A stretch of DNA of 64,000 nt from Bifidobacterium choloepi (lineage in GTDB: Bacteria > Actinomycetota > Actinomycetes > Actinomycetales > Bifidobacteriaceae), in contig NZ_VYSG01000001.1 in assembly GCF_010667615.1 (NCBI RefSeq), forward strand, positions 682,001 to 746,000. Reading direction: 5' to 3'. Both the position numbers and the translations under genes were made by a program. Positions 42,115-50,013 of the stretch are shown here, piece by piece. Each line of letters begins with the position of its first letter. Positions within the stretch are counted from its first letter, which is position 1. The notes beneath the pieces are model-generated. The model saw only the letters and a list, made by a program, of their open reading frames with translations, had not been told where the DNA came from and did no database searches.

Positions 42115-42245
42115 AATCCCCTGGAAGGGGATCGGCGAGGCGAAGACGAGCCGAGGGATCGACTTACGAAACGTAATCAGTTGCGTTCCGCAAGTCGACC
42201 CCTCGCTTCGCGCTGTCGCGCTCAGCGATCCCCTTCCAGGGGATT
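42115..42245. mobile_element. inverted-repeat element, divergent copy 4 (AATCCCCTGGAAGGGGAT ends)
   Basis: A 131-bp element with AATCCCCTGGAAGGGGATC on the left and GATCCCCTTCCAGGGGATT on the right, and internal GAGGGATCGACTT / AAGTCGACCCCTC. Same design as copies 1-3 but with A/T-shifted ends and a shorter centre. It again fills a convergent gap, between the symporter and GH2 copy B. Confidence 0.8.
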
Positions 42246-42260
42246 ATTGGTGTCGTATAT

Positions 42261-44174
42261 TCAGTCGGTCACGTAGCCAACCGAGTGACTTGCGTCCATG
42301 ATCGAGTGGATCTGGGCGGGGGTGAACTTCGGCTGGTGGTTGTGATTCATCAGGCCGTTGACTTCCTGCTCGACGTCGGTGGCCTGCGTGTAGCAGAAGC
42401 CGACGCAGTAGTCGATGGTCATGACGGCTTCGGTGAGTGCCTTGATCTCGGCGAGGACCTGGTCGCCGGAGGCCATGCGCGGACCGTAGCCCCACGAGTC
42501 GGCGCGCTGGCCGTTGGGTTCGTAGGCGACGCCGCCGTATTCGGTCATCAGGAACGGCACGTCCTGGTGGCTGTAGCCGGGGCAGAACGAGCGGCGGCCC
42601 GACATCGGCGATGGCGCGCCGTCCTTGACGTCCTGCTCGTGTCCCTTATATATGGCGGTCAGGCTGGCGGCATTGTCGTTGTAGTCATGGATAGTGCACA
42701 GGTCGGTCTTGACCTGCTCGAAGCCGTCGTTGCCGATGGCCAGTCGCGACGGATCGTAGGCGCGCGCCTGCCAGTACAGGGAGTCCACGAAGTCCTGCTG
42801 CTGCTTCGAATGCACGATGTCCATCGTGCCCCACGATTCGTTCATCAGGACATAGGCGAACACGGACGGATGGTTGACGTGCTTGGCGAAGTACGCCGGC
42901 AGCTCGCGCTGGATATTGTCGACAAGCGCGGGCCCGAATTCGTAGCCGCTCGGGAACTCGGCCGTCGCGAGGAAGCCGAGCGCGTCGCACAGGTACAGCA
43001 TCCGGTGGTCCTCGATTTTCTGGTGGATGCGGTTGCCGTTGAAGCCCATCGCCTTGAGCGTGGCGATGTCGGCGGCGAACTCGTCCGGCGTGCCGGTCAT
43101 GCCGCCGTCGGGATAGTAGCCCTGGTTGAGCACGAGTTTCAGGTACGTCTTCTGGTCGTTGAGGAAGACCAGGCCATTGTCGACGGAGATGTCGCGCATG
43201 CCAAAGTAGCTCGAGACGCTATCAGTCGTCTCGCCGTCGACGACGACGTCGAACGTCACGTCATAGAGGAACGGCATGTCGGGACTCCACATCCACACGC
43301 CGGTCGGCGAGCTCAGGTCCATCATCGGGATGTCGAATCGTGCCCGGCCGCCGGTGCACATCACGCTGCCGGACGTCACCGGCTGGCCGTGGAACGTCAC
43401 CGTGTAGCGGAGCTGCGCCGGCTTGAGATTGTTGATCGCTGCGTCGACCGACAGTCGGTAGTCGCTTGCGTGCGGCGTCATCGTGAACGATTCGAGATAT
43501 GTCTCGCCGGCTTCCTCGATCCACACGCTTTGCCAGATGCCGATCGTCCTCGTGTACCAGCAGGCGAAGTTCGTGTCCTTCCACGACTGCTTGCCGAGCG
43601 GCTGGTCGGGACGGTTGAAGTCGACGACCTTGACGACGATCTCGTTGGACGACTTGGCGGAAGAATCGTCCGAAGCGTTGACAGCGCCGCTGGCTGACGC
43701 AGTCAGGTACGGCGTGACGTCGAAGGCGAACGGCGTCATGCCGCCGCGGTGCGAGCCGACGTGGTGGCCGTTGATCCAGACATCGCAGGCGTAGTCGACG
43801 GCCTCGAAATGCAACAGGTAGCGCTTGCCAGGCCGGACGGCGAGACCGAACGACCGGCGGTACCAGACGACCGGATGGTAGGCGTCCTCGCTGACGCCGG
43901 ACTTCGGGAACGTGTAGCTGTACGGCACGGTGATCGTGCGGTCGAATTCCGGAAACTCGACGGAATCGGCGGCCGCGAGCGTCGCCGGATCGGTGTCGAG
44001 AGCGTTGTTGCCGGGATGCTCCGGCAGCGTCGCCGAGGCCGGCGGGATATGGAAATCCCACTGGCCGTCAAGATTGACCCAGTTCGTGCGCACGCACTGG
44101 GGATTCGGATACTTGAGCCGCTCGGCGATCTCCGGAGGAATCGTCGGCGCGGCTGCCGCTTGCGTAGTGGTCAT
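42261..44174 (-). CDS. glycoside hydrolase family 2 enzyme, copy B
   Basis: A 637-residue close paralogue of the GH2 enzyme at 38494. Long blocks are identical, including SWKDTNFACWYTRTIGIWQS. The catalytic residues are kept in VLMNESWG and MTEYGGVAYEPNG. It also lacks a signal peptide. A short Ser/Ala insert (about 165-180) distinguishes it. It is encoded on the opposite strand, convergent with the symporter, with its own promoter region near 44220 (TATATAT run). GGAAGAAG precedes the ATG at 44174. Two diverged copies beside one transporter suggest different linkages or substrates. Confidence 0.92.
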   Translation of the reverse strand: MTTTQAAAAPTIPPEIAERLKYPNPQCVRTNWVNLDGQWDFHIPPASATLPEHPGNNALDTDPATLAAADSVEFPEFDRTITVPYSYTFPKSGVSEDAYHPVVWYRRSFGLAVRPGKRYLLHFEAVDYACDVWINGHHVGSHRGGMTPFAFDVTPYLTASASGAVNASDDSSAKSSNEIVVKVVDFNRPDQPLGKQSWKDTNFACWYTRTIGIWQSVWIEEAGETYLESFTMTPHASDYRLSVDAAINNLKPAQLRYTVTFHGQPVTSGSVMCTGGRARFDIPMMDLSSPTGVWMWSPDMPFLYDVTFDVVVDGETTDSVSSYFGMRDISVDNGLVFLNDQKTYLKLVLNQGYYPDGGMTGTPDEFAADIATLKAMGFNGNRIHQKIEDHRMLYLCDALGFLATAEFPSGYEFGPALVDNIQRELPAYFAKHVNHPSVFAYVLMNESWGTMDIVHSKQQQDFVDSLYWQARAYDPSRLAIGNDGFEQVKTDLCTIHDYNDNAASLTAIYKGHEQDVKDGAPSPMSGRRSFCPGYSHQDVPFLMTEYGGVAYEPNGQRADSWGYGPRMASGDQVLAEIKALTEAVMTIDYCVGFCYTQATDVEQEVNGLMNHNHQPKFTPAQIHSIMDASHSVGYVTD

Positions 44175-44271
44175 GGCAACTTCTTCCACGATGAGGTGTG
44201 TCTTGCTGTTGCCATTGTGCACCTTATATATATGTTTCTCCCGCGGCGGGAAATGGGAAGGAAACGGCAAA

Positions 44272-44310
44272 GACGTCACAAACCCGGGCTGCAAGCCCGG
44301 GTTTGTGACA
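44272..44310. terminator. GACGTCACAAACCCGGG family palindrome, copy 8
   Basis: GTCACAAACCCGGGC and GCCCGGGTTTGTGAC form a perfect 15-bp stem with loop TGCAA, 20 bp after the Res stop on the minus strand. It likely ends the restriction operon. Confidence 0.78.
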
Positions 44311-44329
44311 CGACAGACAGGATTGACAC

Positions 44330-47300
44330 TTACTGCATCACCTTGTCGTACTGCGTCCTCACTTCATATTCGAGGTCAGCATGGTCCTGTTCGAGCACCT
44401 TGAAGTGGGCCCGGGCGCAGTCGATCTTGGATTGCTCCTCGGGACGAGTGGCGACCACGCCGTTCTTGCCACCCTTCGTCTCGACGACAAAGTACAACCG
44501 CTTCTCGCCGTCCTTCTCCTCGACATATGCCCAGTCGGGGTTATAGGAGCCGAATGGTGTGTCGACAGTGAAGCTGTCGGGCAGTTTCGTACAGAACAAG
44601 ATGTTGTCGGCACGGTCAAGCTGCTGTGCAAACGGTTGTTCGACGGTTACCGAGTCGTACACCACGTAGTCGTAGAGCCACTTTTCCAGGTTGCTAGGAG
44701 GAAATGCGTTCTGCCCCCGGTATCCTTTCATGTCCTGCGACCACAGGATATCGGGCGTATACCATTCGTCTTCGGGAAGCTTGGTATATACGATTCCCCG
44801 CGGCAGCACCACGCGCTTGGCTTTCTTGATGCACGCTGTCACCTGCGTGAGGAACGTGACCGGATCGATCGCGAACTCGTCGAGTCGTCCGCAGTCTTCC
44901 AGAATGCGCTTGAGCGTGTGCCTCGTCAGTCCGACAACGTCCTGCAATTCCTTGATCGGATCAGGCAGCACGTATTGGGATTTTTCCGGCGTGGTGACAA
45001 CAGACATTCGGGAGTCGCTGGTCGAGATGCCAGCATCGTCGATGTCGAGCGTGGACCGGTAGCTGTGGATCTCGACCGGACGAATCTTCTCCATGTTCTG
45101 GATGTTCTCGATCGACTGCCGGATGAGCATCTCGCTGTCGACATTCAGTTCGAACTTGGTACGGGGACGGATGCGGTCCCACAGTTCCTGGAACGCACGG
45201 CTTTCCAGCGCCTCATCGTTGACCTTGACGTCCACTTCCTCGGCCTTGTTCTTGATCTGGATCTTGGCCGCCTTGTGGATGATCACCTGCTCGATCTGGT
45301 CGCGCATCGGCTCGAACTCTTCGGGAAGTTCGAGGTCTCCTTCCTCCGTCTTCTCTTTCAGTTCGGGAGTGATCTCGCCTTTCTCAGTGATGAGTTCGCG
45401 CTTCTTGAAGTCGTCGTACAGTGCCTTCGACTTGTCGAAGCCGAGCAGCTGTTCGGTTGTCTCGCCATGCTCGTCCACCAGATACAGATTGGTGAACGAT
45501 TCGGGCGTGAGGACGCCGAACTTGAATCCAGCCTGTTCGAACTCGGACTGCAGCCCCTTGGCGAAGTCACTGTAGGATTCGTTGGCCACGACCGTCAGCG
45601 TGTTGACTTCCGGATCGAAGCATCGCTGGCCATGCTGGTTCACGCACAGGCGCAGGCCACGGCCGATCTTCTGACGCTTCGTCATCGTGTCCTTGGTCTC
45701 CACGAGCGTGCAGATCTGGAAGACGTTCGGATTGTCCCAGCCCTCCTTCAGGGCGGAGTGACTGAAGATGAACGAGTAATCCTTGTTCTTGTCCTTGCCG
45801 TCAGGGAGCGAGATCAGGGTTTCCTTCTCGCGCATGATGAGCTGGAACGTGTCGGTATCGGCTGCCGTCGTGCCGCTGGTGTCCTTCAAGCGATGCTTCT
45901 TGTCCTCGGAGAAGTAGCCGGTGCGAACCCTCTTCGGATCCTCGATCAGAGCAATACCAGCTTTCTCGAACCGCCGCTTCCACTTGGCGCTCGTAACGAG
46001 ATCGCGGTATTCCTCGTCGAACATGCGGGCATATTCGCCGTCGACGATAGCGTCGTCCTCATAGTCGCGATACTTGGCGACCTTGTCGATGAAGAACAGC
46101 GATAGTACCTTGATGCCGCGTGGTTCAAGCGACAGCTGAGCCTCGAGATGGTCCTCGATAGTACGGCGAATCTGGGCACGCTTGACGAGCGTTTCCTCCA
46201 CGTCACCTTTCGCCTCGCCAACTTCCAGATATTCTCCATTCTGGAATTCAATCGATTCCATCCCGGAAGTCGTGTCTATGTTGCTGACAATCCATCCGGC
46301 CTCGTAGTCGACGTTGTCGCCGCTTCGTTCGTACAGGTCCTGGCCGACCTTGACCTGAATGCTCTTGCGCTTCTGGCCGCCGTCCTTCTGCTTGACGTCC
46401 AGCGTCACCTTCGCGCGGAACGGATCACGGCTCACCGAATCGAGACGGATAAAGGCACCGTTGAGGTTTTCCTCGGACAGCACCGAGTCCACGCAAATGC
46501 CCTTGACCAGGTGCTCCTGAAATGCGTCGACCGGCGTCAGCCGGTACACCATGTTGTAGCGTTCCTTGTGCGTGGCCGAGTAACGCAGCACATACAGCGG
46601 ATTGAGACTCCTGATCGCCTTCTTGGCCTTGGGAGTATTGTCGACACTCTGCGGCTCGTCGATGATGACGATCGGCTTGCATTCGGCGATCAGTTCCTGG
46701 GGAGAATGACCGCCGGACAGCTTTTCACTCCTGCGATGGAACAAGTTCGACTTGTCATCGTCACCGTTCTTGTCGAAAGCCTTGTTGAACGCGCCGATGT
46801 TGATAACCATCACTTCGACTGAGGAGCGTATAGCAAAATTGTCTACGGTACTCATGTTGCCGGAATCGTATACGAAGAAGTCCAATGGTACGCCGTCATA
46901 GAGCATATTGAAGTGATCCTTCATCGTTTCGAAGGATTTTTTCACACCCTCACGGATGGCGACAGATGGCACAACGATGACGAATTTCGTCAAGCCGTAG
47001 CGTTTGTTGAGCTCGTAGATCGTGCGGATATACACGTAGGTCTTGCCCGTGCCCGTTTCCATCTCGACGGTGAAGTCACGCAGACGACCGTCGGTCATAA
47101 CCTTGGTTTTAGGCAGGCAGCCGCGTTCCTGCACGGCATGAAGATGGTCGGTAAGGATCTTCTCGGATACACGCAGGTCATTGGCGAAGCCGATGCGCAT
47201 TCCCGATTCTTCTTCATCTACACCTTTCATCCAGCCTTCGGTAATACCAGCTGTGAAACGAGATGCATGGAATTGTTGGTCTTCGAACAAATCGGCAACG

Positions 47301-47359
47301 GCATTTACCGCGTCCAGCTGGTACTGCTGGTTGCCGGAGTACTGAAATTTCAACGCCAT
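44330..47359 (-). CDS. type III restriction endonuclease subunit Res
   Basis: A 1009-residue helicase-nuclease. It has Walker A METGTGKTY (GTGKT 103-107), the type III DEPQ box at 234-237 (VIIDEPQSVDNTP), SATHKERYN as motif III and KIGRGLRLCV as motif VI. The C-terminal PD-(D/E)xK nuclease is visible in YNPDWAYVEEK...LYFVVETKGG. With Mod it forms the complex that cuts DNA after ATP-dependent communication between inversely oriented unmethylated sites. It begins 1 bp after the Mod stop, so it is the last gene of the four-gene operon. Confidence 0.95.
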   Translation of the reverse strand: MALKFQYSGNQQYQLDAVNAVADLFEDQQFHASRFTAGITEGWMKGVDEEESGMRIGFANDLRVSEKILTDHLHAVQERGCLPKTKVMTDGRLRDFTVEMETGTGKTYVYIRTIYELNKRYGLTKFVIVVPSVAIREGVKKSFETMKDHFNMLYDGVPLDFFVYDSGNMSTVDNFAIRSSVEVMVINIGAFNKAFDKNGDDDKSNLFHRRSEKLSGGHSPQELIAECKPIVIIDEPQSVDNTPKAKKAIRSLNPLYVLRYSATHKERYNMVYRLTPVDAFQEHLVKGICVDSVLSEENLNGAFIRLDSVSRDPFRAKVTLDVKQKDGGQKRKSIQVKVGQDLYERSGDNVDYEAGWIVSNIDTTSGMESIEFQNGEYLEVGEAKGDVEETLVKRAQIRRTIEDHLEAQLSLEPRGIKVLSLFFIDKVAKYRDYEDDAIVDGEYARMFDEEYRDLVTSAKWKRRFEKAGIALIEDPKRVRTGYFSEDKKHRLKDTSGTTAADTDTFQLIMREKETLISLPDGKDKNKDYSFIFSHSALKEGWDNPNVFQICTLVETKDTMTKRQKIGRGLRLCVNQHGQRCFDPEVNTLTVVANESYSDFAKGLQSEFEQAGFKFGVLTPESFTNLYLVDEHGETTEQLLGFDKSKALYDDFKKRELITEKGEITPELKEKTEEGDLELPEEFEPMRDQIEQVIIHKAAKIQIKNKAEEVDVKVNDEALESRAFQELWDRIRPRTKFELNVDSEMLIRQSIENIQNMEKIRPVEIHSYRSTLDIDDAGISTSDSRMSVVTTPEKSQYVLPDPIKELQDVVGLTRHTLKRILEDCGRLDEFAIDPVTFLTQVTACIKKAKRVVLPRGIVYTKLPEDEWYTPDILWSQDMKGYRGQNAFPPSNLEKWLYDYVVYDSVTVEQPFAQQLDRADNILFCTKLPDSFTVDTPFGSYNPDWAYVEEKDGEKRLYFVVETKGGKNGVVATRPEEQSKIDCARAHFKVLEQDHADLEYEVRTQYDKVMQ

Positions 47360-47360
47360 G

Positions 47361-49241
47361 TCATACCGTCCTCAGTTCGATGGCCTCGCCATCACCCGAA
47401 CTACGGCTAAAAATGGCTTCGGCGTTCAGCTTTAGGTTATCGTCCAACACGGAATCGAGCATCAGCACGCGCCGCGGCCGGTCTTCCAATGTGGCGATAT
47501 GCTCCAGCACGGAGACCGTTAGCCCCTTGTCCATACAGCAGATCAATTCGCCTCTGGCCACTGACCAGCAAGTGTAGCCGTCAATATCCAGCGTCTCGAT
47601 GGGCAGCGACAGGTCGAGGCCCCACTTGAGCATGACTTCGAACAGGAGGTCCTCGTTCGAGCGTCCTTCTTTCACCATGTCGTCGATCAGTAGGATTTCG
47701 TCGGATGACTCAGGAGCCTCCAAATTCGAGGAATCCAGTGTCAACACGCGGAACCCGATGTCGGGCACCGTCTTCACGTCACCATCAAGCGACGGTTGGC
47801 GATTGGCTTCCTCGATCTCGTTCTTGATCTTTTGGCCGGCGCGGCGAATGCGTTCCTCGCCAAGTTCACAGATGGTCCCATATCCATCCTTCGCGGCTTC
47901 AGACTGATCGGAACACGCTTCGGGGAGCTGCACCATAATGAAGCGTCGTCTTCCGCCATCTTCTGTATTCAATTGCATCATGGCATCAGCCGACGAAGCA
48001 GAACCAGAAAAGAAATCCAATGTTACGTCGTTTCCCGCTACTCCGCACAACTTAGCGCATCTAACAATGAGTTCAGTCGGCTTAGGCGTGTCGAAAATAT
48101 TGGTTGTCCCAAACAGTTCCTTCATCTCGGCTTTCGTTTGCCTCATTGCAGGGAGGTCGTTCCATATGGTCATCCAAGGTTTCGTGGGATTATCTTTCGC
48201 ATATTCACGAGTATAAGGAATCCATTTACCGTTTCTCTGCTCCCAAACAAGTTCATCTGCTTCTTGCAGACGACGGACGCTTTCCAATCCAGCAGCCCAG
48301 CACCCCTCTTTTCCATCTTCCCTAATGGGCCATACTTCAGTACCGTCTGGAGCTGTAAGAGGGTAGAACATGGTGGGTCTATCTGACCTCAAACTATTTT
48401 TCCCATTCTTTCGCAATAATCTATCGCGCCAAAATCGACCATTTTCATCAGGGCCTTTATATGCATTGACTATTTCAGGAGCGTCCCGTTGCATCAAATC
48501 AACATTTCTTGCATCTTTGCAATACGCAAGTACATATTCATGATCGGACGTAACTGAAACGTGGTTATCATTTGGACTATCTACTTTGCGCCAAATAAAG
48601 CAAGCGATGAAATTCGACGGCCCAAAGATATCGTCAAGCAATTTCCGAAGGTTGGTTTGTTCACCGTCATCAATGCTGATAAAGATAACACCATCATCGC
48701 TTAGTAGTTCTCGCGCTAGTCGGAGTCGAGGATACATCATGCTACACCAAGCAGAATGGAACCGGCCATCCGTTTCGGGATGTGCTTTACTTTCCTGACC
48801 GGTCTGCCGCTTGTAGTTCTCGATCGGGTCACCGAACTTGTCATTGTAAACGAAGTCGTGGCCCGTGTTGTACGGCGGGTCGATGTAGATCATCTTGACC
48901 TTGCCATGGTATGAGCGCTGCAGCAACTTCAATACTTCGAGGTTGTCGCCTTCGATATAGAGGTTCTTCGTCGTGTCCCAGTTGACGCTCTTGTCCTTCT
49001 GCGGACGCAACGTAGCCGTCGACGGTGTCTGCGACTGCCGGATGGCGTCATGCTTGCCAGGCCACGTAAACGCATAGCGTTCCGGCCCGTCGTCGACCTC
49101 GTCGCCGAGGATCTCGCGCAGCTTGTCGAAATCGATGTGGCCGTCCTCGATAATCTCCGGAAATAGTTGCCCAAGCTTCTCGATGTTCTCCCGCACGATG
49201 TCGGCCGATTCCAACGACAGCCTAGTCGGTTCCTCAGTCAT
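47361..49241 (-). CDS. type III DNA methyltransferase subunit Mod
   Basis: A 626-residue beta-class amino-methyltransferase. Catalytic D121-PPY (motif IV, IDPPYNTGHDF) precedes the SAM-binding FSGSAS (411-416), the beta order typical of Mod. The target-recognition region lies between (about 210-370). This region coincides with markedly AT-rich DNA (about 47,940-48,800), unlike the GC-rich flanks, which indicates exchange of the recognition domain. The target site is unknown. It overlaps the DUF4391 gene by 8 nt, with AAGGAG seven nt before the ATG. Confidence 0.95.
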   Translation of the reverse strand: MTEEPTRLSLESADIVRENIEKLGQLFPEIIEDGHIDFDKLREILGDEVDDGPERYAFTWPGKHDAIRQSQTPSTATLRPQKDKSVNWDTTKNLYIEGDNLEVLKLLQRSYHGKVKMIYIDPPYNTGHDFVYNDKFGDPIENYKRQTGQESKAHPETDGRFHSAWCSMMYPRLRLARELLSDDGVIFISIDDGEQTNLRKLLDDIFGPSNFIACFIWRKVDSPNDNHVSVTSDHEYVLAYCKDARNVDLMQRDAPEIVNAYKGPDENGRFWRDRLLRKNGKNSLRSDRPTMFYPLTAPDGTEVWPIREDGKEGCWAAGLESVRRLQEADELVWEQRNGKWIPYTREYAKDNPTKPWMTIWNDLPAMRQTKAEMKELFGTTNIFDTPKPTELIVRCAKLCGVAGNDVTLDFFSGSASSADAMMQLNTEDGGRRRFIMVQLPEACSDQSEAAKDGYGTICELGEERIRRAGQKIKNEIEEANRQPSLDGDVKTVPDIGFRVLTLDSSNLEAPESSDEILLIDDMVKEGRSNEDLLFEVMLKWGLDLSLPIETLDIDGYTCWSVARGELICCMDKGLTVSVLEHIATLEDRPRRVLMLDSVLDDNLKLNAEAIFSRSSGDGEAIELRTV

Positions 49242-50007
49242 GGCATAGCTCCTTGATATGGTCCACTAGAATTTGCGCTTCTTCTTTTTTACTCGCTTCG
49301 AGCACGCGAATCTCGGCTGACTCGCCAATAGACAGGTCCTTGTTCCGGCGTCTGGACTGCAGGTCGACGATTTCCCTATCCAGTCGCTTGAACTGCAGGA
49401 GTTCCTGCCGCATGACAGCACGCTGTATCCCGTCCGACTGCGGTATGAATCCAAGAAATGATCGCGCATCGGCAAACAGCACGGCGTCCTGCATGGCGGT
49501 GACAAAGTCGAGCAGGTCGTGTTGCGATAACTGAGGATACCGGAATGTCTGCCAGAACGGCATGGCATCCTCGCTAGAGGAACGCGGCAACTCGATCGTC
49601 TCCACGCGTTCGAGCACAACAGCACTCTCTTCGGCCAAGCTCTTGCGCTTGAGACCGACCGACACCATGCTCCGGTTGCCGGGTTCATCCACCTCGATTA
49701 GCAGGACAGTCGGATTCGGGAACGTACGATGCAGGATCGTCACAATGTCATTTGTCCGCTGCCACGAGTTCAGCAGACAGGATAAATAAAGCACGGCCTG
49801 AATGTCATGGTCTTCGTCGACATGGGCCGGGATGCCGGTATTGGACTTGGCCAGCGTGGCAAAGCTGTGCAGTTCCCGGAGGTTCCCGAGCGTTTTCTGT
49901 TGCTTTTTCGACAGGGCGGCATGCGCCACGATTGCCGTCTTGGGAATGCGCCTGCCATCCAACGCCGTCTCCGGTAGTTCAAGATAATTATTCCATGCAA
50001 TCGTCAT
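49234..50007 (-). CDS. DUF4391-like protein of the restriction operon
   Basis: A 257-residue soluble protein, resembling DUF4391, a family repeatedly found between a large helicase and a type III-like methyltransferase. It has LLIEVDEPGNRSMVSVGLKRKSL in the middle and a C-terminal Lys/Glu-rich coiled segment (LQSRRRNKDLSIGESAEIRVLE). It starts 6 bp after the helicase stop and overlaps Mod, so it is translated with them. Its role is unknown; an adaptor between the helicase and the modification module is one inference. Confidence 0.72.
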   Translation of the reverse strand: MTIAWNNYLELPETALDGRRIPKTAIVAHAALSKKQQKTLGNLRELHSFATLAKSNTGIPAHVDEDHDIQAVLYLSCLLNSWQRTNDIVTILHRTFPNPTVLLIEVDEPGNRSMVSVGLKRKSLAEESAVVLERVETIELPRSSSEDAMPFWQTFRYPQLSQHDLLDFVTAMQDAVLFADARSFLGFIPQSDGIQRAVMRQELLQFKRLDREIVDLQSRRRNKDLSIGESAEIRVLEASKKEEAQILVDHIKELCHD

Positions 50008-50013
50008 GAATCG

